Shown here in pieces: positions 16,268 through 25,449 of a stretch of DNA of 32,411 nt. Each line of letters opens with the position of its first letter. The first letter of the stretch is position 1. The translations under genes were made by a program, and so were the position numbers. The DNA is from an uncultured Pirellulaceae bacterium. Its GTDB lineage: Bacteria > Planctomycetota > Planctomycetia > Pirellulales > Pirellulaceae. Below the pieces are notes generated by a model that saw nothing but the letters and a program-made list of their open reading frames with translations, had not been told where the DNA came from and made no database searches. The stretch covers positions 1 to 32,411 of the forward strand of contig CALHPU010000172.1 of the NCBI GenBank assembly GCA_938036435.1, in the 5' to 3' direction.

Positions 16268-18259
16268 TTAGAACGCAAACTCTGCGCCAAAGTATCCACC
16301 TTGAAGAAATAGATCGTCGTTATCGGTCGGATTTTGAACCGCATTAAGATCGGTGAAAAACATTTCGGTTTGCGGCACAGCCAAAGCCACGTTTGGAACA
16401 AACAAGGCTCGATAGCCGACTCGCAAACGACTGTTGTTGGTCATCTGATACGTCACGCCCAAGTCAACCTCGCCCAACATCGTAATTTCCGAGTCACTAC
16501 CCTCGGTAGCAAATGCTTGGCCACGGTATGGCCCATCGAGTACCTGAGCGGTTACTACGTCAGCACCGCGTGGGGAGAAATTCACGTTCTGGTTGTTGGT
16601 AAAATCGTTGTTAAAGATGCCTGCCTTGGTACCAACGATCAGACTAAACCGCTTGAGAAATCCGATTTCAGTACGCCCCCCTATTTGCAGACCGAAGAGA
16701 GTATTGGTGACCTGATTCAGATAGTCTGCTCGCGCGAGTCCGCTGGCGATATTGCCCGGTCGAAACACTTGCGCGTTATAGTTGAATGATTCATCAAATC
16801 GGAAGTAACGGAAACCGAACAGGTATTCGTGCGAAATCATTCGGCCGCTGCCACCGTTACGCTGTCCTGTCAGGCCAAGGCGTAACAGATTGAATTCAAC
16901 GTTTTGAATGTCTGTCTCTCGCACTACTTGATGCACATCGGCGTAATTGAATATATCTGCTGCTGTGATATCAGACCCAGAATTGGCACCGAGCAAACCA
17001 ACGCCAGATAAGTATTGGCGAGCACCAACTACCCCACCACTGAGCGTCGTGAATGGTCCACCGCCCAATGTTGCCGTCTCGCGACTGGGTTCAAGAGAAA
17101 AATAACGAGCCTCGAATCCATTGCCGTTGGCTTTTCGCCGAGCCAAATTGACATCATATCCCCCAAAGTTGTCATGGTCAGCGTCGTTAGAGAAAAGTCC
17201 GCGTTCATTGGCAAAACGGCTGGCAGAGAATTGGCGATCGTCTTCATAGTTTCGGCTGAAATACAATCCAGAAATACCAATCGTCGTGTTGACCGCTGAT
17301 CCGTTTACCGGAGCGGGAATAATCGGAGTAGGATTAATCGGAGCAACCGCTGGAGCAACATCATTGTAGTCTCCTATGTCACAAGCTTGATCTTGGTCGG
17401 AAAATTCGTCACCTTGGTAGGCAACATATTGCTCTTGATCGTCGTACCGTTGATCATCCTGATTGCCCCCAGTGCGACGCTCTTTCCTTGCATCGTGCTT
17501 TGCACGATGTCGGGCAAAAATTCCTGTTTTTCCTCTACGTCGAGAAGAGTGGCCGTCGATTCGGTTAGCTCCCGTATCGTAAAAACCATCTTCGGATTGG
17601 CAGAACTTGTCCGTGCTACAATCGTCTTCGCTTCCAATTTCATCGAGGTGGAAGTATTCTTCGCTCGAATCACAGGTGTTACAAGAGTCGCATTCGCTGG
17701 TGCTGACGACTTCACCGTCGTTACACGTATCGCAGCCACAGTCATTCTCAGAAACGACCATTGCCGACTGGCAGTTGTTCGATTGAACGCTGAAAGACGG
17801 TTGCACAGCACTTGGTATGAGATCTTGGCCAGCACCGACTGGAGCACTGCCAGGGTAAAAGTCACCCGGCGAGCGCCTAAGAACAGCCGCTGCGGCTGGC
17901 ATCACCGGAGGCGGGCTATCGATTGTCGCGCCAGCTGAACGAGGTTGCGCTGGCCTATCGAACAGAGGTAGTGAATTCTCTGGCAGTGTAGCAGCAGGCA
18001 GTGCGTTAGCATCTGGTAACAGATTTTCGCCAATGCTGGCCTGTTGAGGTTGCCGATCAGGCGCTGGCAAGCGATTTGGTGCAGGCTCAGCACGTGGGTA
18101 TTCTAACCCTCGATTTAAACTACCATCGAATTCAGGCAATAGTTCGGCGATTGGTCCTGGGGCCATATCGGAACTTTGACTTTGAGCAAAAGACGTTTGA
18201 TCATTCAGAAAAATCGTCGCTGCTGCGGTCAAGAACAGAACAGGTGAAATCCGTTTCAT
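16268..18259 (-). CDS. BBP7-like outer-membrane beta-barrel protein
   Basis: This 663-residue protein has a signal peptide (MKRISPVLFLTAAATIFL..SFAQ), a proline-rich linker, a cysteine-rich segment (CGCDTC and CDSCNTC), a basic stretch (SSRRRGKTGIFARHRAKH), and a large C-terminal half of alternating polar/aromatic strands. These include GYDVNLARRK, GFEARYFSLEP, FGFRYFRFDESF, IGGRTEIGFLKRFSLIVGTKAG and a final FGAEFAF ending in phenylalanine, as in outer-membrane barrels. The domain layout matches planctomycete BBP7-type proteins (recalled, not searched). GAGGA at 18267-18271 supports ATG 18259 over the slightly longer frame from 18289. Role in the envelope is unknown. Confidence 0.8.
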   Translation of the reverse strand: MKRISPVLFLTAAATIFLNDQTSFAQSQSSDMAPGPIAELLPEFDGSLNRGLEYPRAEPAPNRLPAPDRQPQQASIGENLLPDANALPAATLPENSLPLFDRPAQPRSAGATIDSPPPVMPAAAAVLRRSPGDFYPGSAPVGAGQDLIPSAVQPSFSVQSNNCQSAMVVSENDCGCDTCNDGEVVSTSECDSCNTCDSSEEYFHLDEIGSEDDCSTDKFCQSEDGFYDTGANRIDGHSSRRRGKTGIFARHRAKHDARKERRTGGNQDDQRYDDQEQYVAYQGDEFSDQDQACDIGDYNDVAPAVAPINPTPIIPAPVNGSAVNTTIGISGLYFSRNYEDDRQFSASRFANERGLFSNDADHDNFGGYDVNLARRKANGNGFEARYFSLEPSRETATLGGGPFTTLSGGVVGARQYLSGVGLLGANSGSDITAADIFNYADVHQVVRETDIQNVEFNLLRLGLTGQRNGGSGRMISHEYLFGFRYFRFDESFNYNAQVFRPGNIASGLARADYLNQVTNTLFGLQIGGRTEIGFLKRFSLIVGTKAGIFNNDFTNNQNVNFSPRGADVVTAQVLDGPYRGQAFATEGSDSEITMLGEVDLGVTYQMTNNSRLRVGYRALFVPNVALAVPQTEMFFTDLNAVQNPTDNDDLFLQGGYFGAEFAF

Positions 18260-18857
18260 CTTGTCTTCCTCGTTTCCGTCAAGCTGCATTTGCGAGCCTG
18301 ACCGGTCCTAGTTTTAATGACATTAGTTGCGGCCAGTTGTTGGCTGGCACCACATCTGAAACCGGCCTGAAAATCAGCACCAGTATTAATTCAGTTCAAA
18401 TCACTTCAAGTCTTACTTACGTCATCGTCCGCACAACTGTGCTCTGTCAATAAAACTGCATCAATCCTATCAACTCGCAGAACCCGACCATGCGAAATCC
18501 CGACAACAGTTCGAACCCTAACAGCCAAAACATCAGTTACGACCCATACAGATTACGGAACTGGCGCAACCGCCACCAAAACAAGACCTTCAATCGCTAC
18601 ATCCCGCACAAACCACCAAGCTGTTCCTCTGATGGTTGATTCCTTGAGAATTAAAGAGCCCGCATGCTTCTGCGGCATCAAGCGTTTGCTCTAGTATTGG
18701 CGTGCGTTAAGATTTAACGGATGTACGAGTTTCCAGACCGTAAACGCCAATCAATGATTCAATGCCAAGTGGTATTTGTCTCAGTAATTGTCAAACAGAA
18801 GCGCGACGAATTCACTTTCGCGTTGGTACATCCAATTTCATCCACGAAAGAAATCAA
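18260..18857. other. Gene-free stretch between divergent genes
   Basis: About 600 bases lie between the barrel protein gene and the small monooxygenase-like gene. Short frames here have no recognisable product. Promoters for both divergent genes should be inside; none could be assigned with confidence. No repeat was seen. Confidence 0.4.
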
Positions 18858-19145
18858 ATGCATATTATCGCCGTCGAATTTAGAATCCATCCTGCCAACG
18901 CTAGTCAATTCCGGGAAGCAATTCTCAGGCAAGCCGCTAAATGCCTTTCGTTAGAGCCAGATTGCCATCAGTTCGACGTTTGCTTCGGAATAGATGATTC
19001 GGCACATTGCTTTCTATACGAAAAATACACCGACCAAGCAGCAATCGAATTTCACCGAAGCACACCCCACTTCGCGGAATTCAAAAAAGCCATCGAACCG
19101 TGGGTCGAATCCAAGGATGCAAAGTTGTGGCAATGCACACAATAG
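18858..19145 (+). CDS. Small antibiotic-biosynthesis-monooxygenase (ABM) fold protein
   Basis: A 95-residue protein of the dimeric alpha+beta barrel (ABM, YgiN-like) type. It starts MHIIAVEFRIHPANASQFREAI and has CLSLEPDCHQFDVCFGIDDSAHCFLYEKYTDQAAIEFH, then TPHFAEFKKAIEPWV, the usual single-domain order. Relatives include quinol or heme-related monooxygenases, but many act on unknown substrates, so the reaction is not assigned. The frame is open from 18762; ATG 18858 begins the first beta-strand and gives the family length. The gene is isolated on the plus strand. Confidence 0.85.
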   Translation: MHIIAVEFRIHPANASQFREAILRQAAKCLSLEPDCHQFDVCFGIDDSAHCFLYEKYTDQAAIEFHRSTPHFAEFKKAIEPWVESKDAKLWQCTQ

Positions 19146-19231
19146 AATGGTTCTTCGCCCAACCCGAAAAGCAAAAATTAACTTCGGCCGACCAACTTAA
19201 TACAGGGAATACTCGGTTGCTATTGAGAAGC

Positions 19232-19588
19232 TTACTTGCGAAAACTCTTGGTTTCCGAGGCGTCTCCCGTGAGTTTCCCTAGCTCGGTGGATTCCAAATT
19301 GAGGACCTCATCCAGATTCGGCGGTGCGATTTTCTTGCTGTCCTGCGAAATATCCTCTTCCCAGTTGACCTGCCGCAAATCATCACTTCCTAACTCTTGA
19401 GAAACGATCTTATCTAAAGCGATTTCTTCGGAGACGGCTAGACCACGAGCTTTCGCCGGTATTGATTCTGACACGCGATCAGGCTCGACGCGCTCTGTCG
19501 ATGCGAGTTCATTTTGACAGCCAGATAGAAAAACAAAGGACAACAACAGGATTGAGTTGGCAAAATATGACGTGAAATAATTTCTCAT
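19232..19588 (-). CDS. Small hypothetical lipoprotein
   Basis: A 118-residue protein with a clear lipoprotein signal (NSILLLSFVFLSGC, lipid-linked Cys at residue 24). The mature part is acidic and low in aromatics, with no family I recognise (LDKIVSQELGSDDLRQVNWEED). ATG 19588 directly precedes the signal peptide and follows a purine-rich GAAGAAGAG. The open frame to 19858 would add 90 residues without resemblance to any protein. It lies about 200 bases downstream of the antiporter operon on the same strand and could be its distal gene, but a separate promoter is possible: TATAAT occurs on the minus strand near 19650 without a good -35. Confidence 0.6.
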   Translation of the reverse strand: MRNYFTSYFANSILLLSFVFLSGCQNELASTERVEPDRVSESIPAKARGLAVSEEIALDKIVSQELGSDDLRQVNWEEDISQDSKKIAPPNLDEVLNLESTELGKLTGDASETKSFRK

Positions 19589-19785
19589 TTGAGATAACTC
19601 TTCTTCAAAGATAAGACAACACCCACCGCTCACTCGGGCGTGGGAATTATAGCCAGACAAACTCAACCCTCTAGAGGCAATTGCTACTTCTAATTTCAAA
19701 AAATCAAAGCAACCGGTTTCAAGTAACGTTGAGAGGCTCTGGAGGCACGTCAACGGCGAACTTAAAATGCTACTGGTAGCAACAG

Positions 19786-21657
19786 CTACAAGTAATAAAG
19801 CAGTAAGCACAATCCTAGGATTAGCGTCGCCCACACCGCCATCGTATTGGTGGACCAAGCGCGGCCCATTAAACCACCCTCATGAAACCACTTCTGGCCA
19901 ATTCGAATTACGCCAGAGAGCACCGCGAGGAACGCTTTTCTTAAGCCACCATCAATAGCAAGCAAGACGGTACTGCCCAGGCCAATCGCGCCGGGCAGCA
20001 GTTTCCGGTACACCCAGTCAGTGTCAAGATTCGTCGCTCTAATTTCGGCCGGATAGAGTTTCGTCTTCATCAGAAACACAAAAGCCAGCGCCGCAAACAA
20101 CAACAGTTGAAGCTGCAGCGTTACATGCGAGAGCGTGTAGGGAGCATAGTGCGATTGGTAAGGCAAAAGTCCATACAAAGATCGGTAAGAGATTCCCAGA
20201 AAAACACATAGACCGGCCGCAATCGCCATCGCGCACAACATGTTCCACGGTGCCTCTTTGGGACGCTTGCCCGAATCATGAGCAAAGAACGCAAAGAATG
20301 GAATTTTGATGCCCGAGTGCTCCATGACTCCCGCTGACGCGATCAGCAGCACTAGCCAAGGCCAAAACAAATGCGCCTCCGCTGCTGCCGAAATGATCAT
20401 CGACTTACTGATAAAACCACTTAGTAATGGAAATCCTGAAATCGAACCTGCGCCAATCATACAGAATCCGGTCGTCCACGGCATTGATTTATGCAAGCCA
20501 CCTAGTTCTGTCGCCTTGGTCGTGCCGACTCGATGCAGCACCGCTCCCATCGACATGAACAAGAGGGCTTTGTAGATGATGTGGCAAAACGCATGAGCCG
20601 CCATGCCGTTGATGGCTAACTCAGAACCAATCCCAATGCCGACCACCATGAAACCCAGCTGGTTATTCAGGCTATATGCCAGCACCCGCCGCAGGTCGTT
20701 TTCGATCACGGCAAAAATGATCGGGAACAGCGTCATCGCACTACCGATCCAAATCAATTCTTCAGTCCCAGCAAATCCACGAGCCAAAGAATAAACGGCC
20801 AGCTTCGTCGTAAACGCGCTCAAGAAAACCGTGCCCGTCGGCGTCGCCTGCGGATAAGAGTCCTGCAACCAGTTGTGCAGAAACGGAAACGCGCACTTAA
20901 TCGCAAACGCCAGAAAGATCAAAAGTCCCGAAATGGATAGGTTGCCACCGTCCTCGTACAACCCAATCACACCTATCTCACCCAGCGACCCAAAGGAAAC
21001 GGATCCTGTTTCCGACAGCCGCATGATGGCACCCGAAAGCAACAACACGCCGGATCCAACTTGAATGATCAGATATCGCATTCCCGATCGATAGGACGCC
21101 GTCGTATTGGTCGCCCATACCAGCACGACACTGGCGATGGCTGTCAGCTCCCAGAACACAAACAGTGTCATCAAATCGCCCGCGCACGAAGCGGCAATCG
21201 CTCCACCCGCGTACATCATTGCCGAAATGTGTTGTTTGACATCTTCGACATGCAGTGCATAGATCGACGACGTGATCGCAGCCAGATGGAAAACCAGTCC
21301 AAAGATAAAGCTCAATTTATCAATGCGAACCATCTCCAGCGTTTGACCAAACGCTTCGAACTGCCCGAAGACACCAAAGGGCGTCATCAAGAACATCACT
21401 AGGCTGACCGCTGACAACGCAAGACTACCCCATGCGGCGCGTCTACCTAACAACGGCAACAGCAACGCACCCAGAACCATGATCGTGCCCGGCGGCAACT
21501 GCTGAAGAAAGCCCAGCGGTAAATCCGCGGCTGATGCCGCTGCGTAAGAGAATGCTTCGGCAGCAGCATGTCCATGTTCTCCGTGAACCGCACTACCAGT
21601 GGTTTCAGACGCCCAATGCGCGCTATCGGCTAATAAACAAAAGAGGTTACTGATCAT
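19786..21657 (-). CDS. Antiporter-like proton-conducting subunit (MrpD/NuoL-M-N family), third copy
   Basis: A 623-residue integral membrane protein of the proton_antipo_M family, longer than usual MrpD (about 500) through an N-terminal extension and extra C-terminal helices. Conserved proton-path residues are present: Glu170 in LFVFWELTA, Lys254 in AIKCAFPFLHNWLQDSYPQATP, Lys285 in TTKLAVY, Lys363 in CHIIYKALLF, and Lys418 in GFISKSM. The N-terminal extension carries a histidine cluster (HGEHGH, 25-30). It is the last gene of the Mrp-type operon and overlaps the preceding small gene by 11 bases. It probably forms one of three transport units of the complex; coupling ion is unknown. Confidence 0.9.
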   Translation of the reverse strand: MISNLFCLLADSAHWASETTGSAVHGEHGHAAAEAFSYAAASAADLPLGFLQQLPPGTIMVLGALLLPLLGRRAAWGSLALSAVSLVMFLMTPFGVFGQFEAFGQTLEMVRIDKLSFIFGLVFHLAAITSSIYALHVEDVKQHISAMMYAGGAIAASCAGDLMTLFVFWELTAIASVVLVWATNTTASYRSGMRYLIIQVGSGVLLLSGAIMRLSETGSVSFGSLGEIGVIGLYEDGGNLSISGLLIFLAFAIKCAFPFLHNWLQDSYPQATPTGTVFLSAFTTKLAVYSLARGFAGTEELIWIGSAMTLFPIIFAVIENDLRRVLAYSLNNQLGFMVVGIGIGSELAINGMAAHAFCHIIYKALLFMSMGAVLHRVGTTKATELGGLHKSMPWTTGFCMIGAGSISGFPLLSGFISKSMIISAAAEAHLFWPWLVLLIASAGVMEHSGIKIPFFAFFAHDSGKRPKEAPWNMLCAMAIAAGLCVFLGISYRSLYGLLPYQSHYAPYTLSHVTLQLQLLLFAALAFVFLMKTKLYPAEIRATNLDTDWVYRKLLPGAIGLGSTVLLAIDGGLRKAFLAVLSGVIRIGQKWFHEGGLMGRAWSTNTMAVWATLILGLCLLLYYL

Positions 21658-21931
21658 AGTAATCCTCCGATCGGCGGATCAGCAATCGCAACATCGTGCC
21701 CAAGAACACAACCACCACAAACGCAACAAACCCAAGCAGCGCTTGGTAACCAAACACTTTTTCTACTTTTGGGAAATGCATCGGGTGGTGATCGTCATAA
21801 AACGATCCGCCAAAAATCAGTTCGACGGCTAACAACGCCAGACAAGCAACCACTAACCCTACAATCAGTAGATTGACATTGGTCCGTTTTTCAAACCAGC
21901 TTGGCGAATTAGTTTCTGAATTTTCGTTCAT
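21647..21931 (-). CDS. Small two-helix membrane protein of the Mrp-type operon
   Basis: A 94-residue protein with a charged N-terminus (SWFEKRTN), helix 1 (VNLLIVGLVVACLALLAVEL), a short loop with FYDDHHPMHFP, helix 2 (LLGFVAFVVVVFLGTML), and a basic-acidic tail RLLIRRSEDYYDQ. Positive residues at both ends put the histidine-bearing loop in the periplasm. It is not one of the seven classical Mrp subunits. ATG 21931 lies 4 bases after the upstream stop; an alternative at 21955 would overlap it. It overlaps the next gene by 11 bases, so translation is likely coupled. Function is unknown; a structural linker between antiporter-like subunits is a guess. Confidence 0.75.
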   Translation of the reverse strand: MNENSETNSPSWFEKRTNVNLLIVGLVVACLALLAVELIFGGSFYDDHHPMHFPKVEKVFGYQALLGFVAFVVVVFLGTMLRLLIRRSEDYYDQ

Positions 21932-21935
21932 GGAA

Positions 21936-23453
21936 TTAGTGCCCCGACTGCACAATCGGAATCAGCCACTGATAAATTTGATTGGCGAAGAAAAACAATA
22001 CGACGCTGCCAATTGCTGTAATGCACAGCGGGACTACACACAATAGCGGACCCTCTTTGATCTTCCAGCCACCGTCGACATGACTCTCGTCATCGGTCTC
22101 ATTCTTCGTTGGAGCCATAAACGCTAAGATCGGGATCGGGACCAAATAGGCAATATTCAACAGCGAACTGACCATCAACGTTCCCATCAACCAAGCTTTG
22201 CCCGAATCAACGGCGCCCAGTGCTAGAAAATACTTGCTCCACGCACCGCCACCGGGCGGCAAGCCAATGATGCTGATCGTGGCGATCAGAAAAGCGCCAA
22301 ACGTAAACGGCATTGTCCGCCCGAGTCCGCGCATATCACTGATGTTCGTTTTATGAGCCCCAACGTAAATCGCGCCAGCGCAAAAGAACAGCGTGATCTT
22401 GCCCACCGCGTGCATCGCGATGTGCATGCCGCCTCCGAGCATGCTCGCCTCTGTGGCAATCGCCGCACCGAGGGTGATGTAGGCCAGTTGGCTGATCGTC
22501 GAATACGCCAGGCGCGCCTTTAAATTATCCTTGGTCATCGCCACTAGCGACGCCAAGAGAATCGAAGCGGCCGCCACATAGCAGATCCAGTCACCGGCAT
22601 GAGTATCGGCAATCAAATCGATCCCAAAAATGTAAATGGCGACCTTCAATACCGAAAATACGCCGACCTTCACTACCGCCACCGCATGCAACAACGCGCT
22701 GACGGGAGTAGGTGCCACCATCGCCGCCGGCAGCCAACGGTGAAACGGCATCAACGCCGCTTTGCCAATACCAAACGCGAACAAACAGAACAAAATCGCA
22801 AGCTGAACCGCGTTGATCTTGCCTTCTGAAAATGCCTCGGCCAACACGCCCCCCGGCGTAAAGTCCAGCGTTCCGGCCACACTCCACGTCCACGCGATCG
22901 CCAGCATGAAAAACGCCACTGAAGTGGACAGCAGAATCCCCAAATACACGCGTCCACCATTGCGTGCTTTCTCATCGCCATGATGGGTCACCAAGGGATA
23001 CGTCGAAACGGTCATCACCTCGTACATCACAAACAGCGTGAACAAGTTCGCCGAAAATGCCGCCGCAAGCGCCGCAAAAATAGCGATCGCAAAACAGGCA
23101 AAGAAGCGCGTTTGATTGATCTCGTGATGGCCACGCATATATCCGATCGCGTAAATCGTGGTCAGCACCCACAACCCCGACGCCACCAGTGCAAACAACA
23201 TTCCCAATGGTTCGACTTGAAAAGCAATCTCGAAACCGGGCATCATCACATCGCCCAAACTCCACTCGGGACGTGCACCAGAAAACACATGCCCGGCCAA
23301 CTGGCAAGTCACAAAGAACAACACGCTAGAAATCGTTATCGTGCAGGCCTCCCGCAGGTTGGCAATCTTGCCGGTGATCACCACCAGCACCAACGCCACC
23401 AACGGCAATCCCATGCAAATTTGAATCAACGTTTCAGGAGTCACATTGCTCAT
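21936..23453 (-). CDS. Antiporter-like proton-conducting subunit (MrpD/NuoM family), second copy
   Basis: A 505-residue polytopic membrane protein, related to MrpD and NuoM/N. The proton-path residues are kept: Glu145 in LFVMYEVMTVSTYPLV, Lys231 in GIGKAALMPFHRWLPAAMVAPTP, Lys262 in VVKVGVFSVLKV, Lys352 in HAVGKITLFF, and Lys407 in GGAWSKYFLA. The motif PFHRWLPxAMVAPTPVSALLHA is typical of the NuoM/HyfB-like branch, differing from the neighbouring copy. It overlaps the upstream gene by 4 bases (ATGA) and is followed after 4 bases by the small two-helix gene. Confidence 0.92.
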   Translation of the reverse strand: MSNVTPETLIQICMGLPLVALVLVVITGKIANLREACTITISSVLFFVTCQLAGHVFSGARPEWSLGDVMMPGFEIAFQVEPLGMLFALVASGLWVLTTIYAIGYMRGHHEINQTRFFACFAIAIFAALAAAFSANLFTLFVMYEVMTVSTYPLVTHHGDEKARNGGRVYLGILLSTSVAFFMLAIAWTWSVAGTLDFTPGGVLAEAFSEGKINAVQLAILFCLFAFGIGKAALMPFHRWLPAAMVAPTPVSALLHAVAVVKVGVFSVLKVAIYIFGIDLIADTHAGDWICYVAAASILLASLVAMTKDNLKARLAYSTISQLAYITLGAAIATEASMLGGGMHIAMHAVGKITLFFCAGAIYVGAHKTNISDMRGLGRTMPFTFGAFLIATISIIGLPPGGGAWSKYFLALGAVDSGKAWLMGTLMVSSLLNIAYLVPIPILAFMAPTKNETDDESHVDGGWKIKEGPLLCVVPLCITAIGSVVLFFFANQIYQWLIPIVQSGH

Positions 23454-24991
23454 GGCGCACCTCCTTGCAACAAGAACCGAGCCGCATCACCGGCCAGTCC
23501 AGCCGACCAAGTCGTCCACACACCGAATACAAGAGTGGCTGCGACAACGACGTAAGTCGTTACCAGCATGATCAGCGGCGCTTCGGTCGCCTTTTTCGCT
23601 TTCTCTGACGGAGGAGAAAAATACAACACCTCGACGACTTGCCAGACATAAATCACCGCCAGCAACGAACTGATCAACATCAGCGCCGCCACAAGATAAA
23701 GTTCGTCTTCCATCGCAGCAGTCAACAGCAACCACTTACTGATAAAACCACAAGTCACCGGCACGCCGATCAGTCCCAGACCGCCGATCGCCCAAGCGAG
23801 AGAGGTCCACGGCATCGTTTTGCCGGCACCTCGCCAATCGTCCATTTGGACCGAGCCAAGTCGCAACACAAAACAACCGACGACCATAAACAGGGCGCCC
23901 TTGATCAATCCGTGGTTGAACATGTGGACAATTCCAGCAGTCAATCCGTCTTGGTTGGCCATGCTGATGCCCAACAACATATAGCCGACCTGCGCGATAC
24001 TTGAATAAGCCAACCGGCGTTTGATATTGGTTTGGTAGATCGCAGCAATCGAAGCCACAAAAATCCCGACCAACGAAAAAGACCACAACGCTGTATCAAG
24101 CGGCAACAGTTCAAATGCAAATTCGGGCGTGAAGATTCCAAATACAACTCGGATAAAAGCGTACACCGATACTTTAGTCGCCGTCGCGGCAACAAAACAA
24201 GTCACCACCGATGGAGCGTACGTGTAAGAGTTAGGCAGCCACGTATGCAGCGGGAAAACAGCCATCTTGATACATAGGCCGACGGTCAAGAACGCAAACG
24301 CCACCAGCATTGTTCGCGAGCCCTCCCAGTGCGGAGGCCCCTCAATACCGTCGACAATCACTGCGGCTACACGATAGCGTTCCAGCTGCACGCCGATGTC
24401 GGCCATATTGAGCGTTCCAGTCATCTGATACAGCAATCCGATACCGATCAGCAAAAACGTCGCTCCGATCGTGCCCATGATCAAATACTGAAATGCTGCC
24501 AGCGGAGCGCGACGAGTCTTACCCAAACTGATCAGCGCGTAAGTCGAAAGAGACGAGATCTCCAAAAACACAAACACATTGAACAAGTCACCGGTCGCAC
24601 ACATGCCCATCAGGCCCGTCATGCACAGCAAATACAACGAGTAAAACAAGTAGTGCTTCGACTTGGGCACTTCATCGCGCAGACTGGGGCCCGAATAGGT
24701 CAGCACGATCGCGCCCATCCCAGCGATCATCGCCATCAGAAATGAATTAAGCGGGTCGATGGCATATTCAATTCCATAGGGCGGCTTCCACCCACCAAGA
24801 AAATACGAAATCTCCCCAAGCTCGCAAACCCTCGACACCAAAAGTAACGACAACCCGAAAGTCACCCAGCAAGCAAACAGCGACAAAACGTTGGCTACGT
24901 GTCGTGATCCCAACAACACGCACAGCGGCGCGATCATCAGTGGGATGACGATTGGCAGGACCGGCAAATGAAAATGAAGGTATTCGATCAC
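23450..24991 (-). CDS. mrpD: Monovalent cation/proton antiporter subunit D
   Basis: The 513-residue product is closest to classical MrpD by position (directly after MrpC) and sequence: VFVFLEISSLSTYAL with Glu144, Lys242 in IKMAVFPLHTWLPNSYTYAPS, Lys273 in ATKVSVYAF, Lys364 in HGLIKGALF, and Lys419 in GFISKWLL. It should hold about 14 transmembrane helices and conduct protons in exchange for sodium or other cations as part of the multi-subunit complex in the inner membrane. Its start overlaps the MrpC stop by 4 bases, a sign of translational coupling. Confidence 0.95.
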   Translation of the reverse strand: MIEYLHFHLPVLPIVIPLMIAPLCVLLGSRHVANVLSLFACWVTFGLSLLLVSRVCELGEISYFLGGWKPPYGIEYAIDPLNSFLMAMIAGMGAIVLTYSGPSLRDEVPKSKHYLFYSLYLLCMTGLMGMCATGDLFNVFVFLEISSLSTYALISLGKTRRAPLAAFQYLIMGTIGATFLLIGIGLLYQMTGTLNMADIGVQLERYRVAAVIVDGIEGPPHWEGSRTMLVAFAFLTVGLCIKMAVFPLHTWLPNSYTYAPSVVTCFVAATATKVSVYAFIRVVFGIFTPEFAFELLPLDTALWSFSLVGIFVASIAAIYQTNIKRRLAYSSIAQVGYMLLGISMANQDGLTAGIVHMFNHGLIKGALFMVVGCFVLRLGSVQMDDWRGAGKTMPWTSLAWAIGGLGLIGVPVTCGFISKWLLLTAAMEDELYLVAALMLISSLLAVIYVWQVVEVLYFSPPSEKAKKATEAPLIMLVTTYVVVAATLVFGVWTTWSAGLAGDAARFLLQGGAP

Positions 24992-25449
24992 TGCCGCCGA
25001 TCCATCAGTAAAATTTCATCTTCTTCGATCGTTCCATAGTCCTCGCTGATGCGCACGATCAACGCAAGTGCCAGCGCCGTCGTCGCAATGCCCACCACAA
25101 TCGCCGTCAGCATCAAAACGCTGGGAAGTGGATTGGAGTAAATAATCTCAGCCGCATCAGCAGCATGCTGGTGAGCGTGGTCGACTACTTCGTGTGCATC
25201 ATGACTGCCGTGTGATGAAGCATGTTCGCCATCGGAATGCCCGGCGATTCCCGGAGGAATAATAGGCGCCGTACCACCGGTCACTTTGCCCATGGTGACA
25301 TACAACAGCACAACGGAGACCTGAAAAATATTCAGACCGATGACTGTTTTGATCATGTTCCTGCGAGCGATCACTATATAGAAACCCGTCATCATCAAAA
25401 ACACGACGATCCAGTAGTTATATAGCCCAAAAAATTCTGTCAGCGTCAT
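24988..25449 (-). CDS. mrpC: Monovalent cation/proton antiporter subunit C (NuoK-like) with histidine-rich loop
   Basis: A 153-residue, three-helix protein of the MrpC/NuoK family, longer than the usual ~110-120. TM1 (YWIVVFLMMTGFYIVIA), basic ARRNMIK, TM2 (NIFQVSVVLLYV) and TM3 (PLPSVLMLTAIVVGIATTALALAL) match the family. Between TM2 and TM3, at about 70-96, lies an insertion with eight histidines (HSDGEHASSHGSH, DHAHQH). The positive-inside rule places it in the periplasm. ATG 25449 has AAGGAGG seven bases upstream and overlaps the MrpB stop as ATGA. The frame open to 25536 is not the start. Confidence 0.93.
   Translation of the reverse strand: MTLTEFFGLYNYWIVVFLMMTGFYIVIARRNMIKTVIGLNIFQVSVVLLYVTMGKVTGGTAPIIPPGIAGHSDGEHASSHGSHDAHEVVDHAHQHAADAAEIIYSNPLPSVLMLTAIVVGIATTALALALIVRISEDYGTIEEDEILLMDRRQ

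Noticed and set aside
17374..17938. Long overlapping frames on both strands inside the BBP7-like gene
   Set aside because: They lie fully inside the barrel protein gene and reflect its low-complexity, Asp/Cys-rich coding sequence.
19640..19680. Promoter with TATAAT upstream of the small lipoprotein gene
   Set aside because: A -10-like TATAAT is present on the minus strand, but no -35 at the right distance was found.
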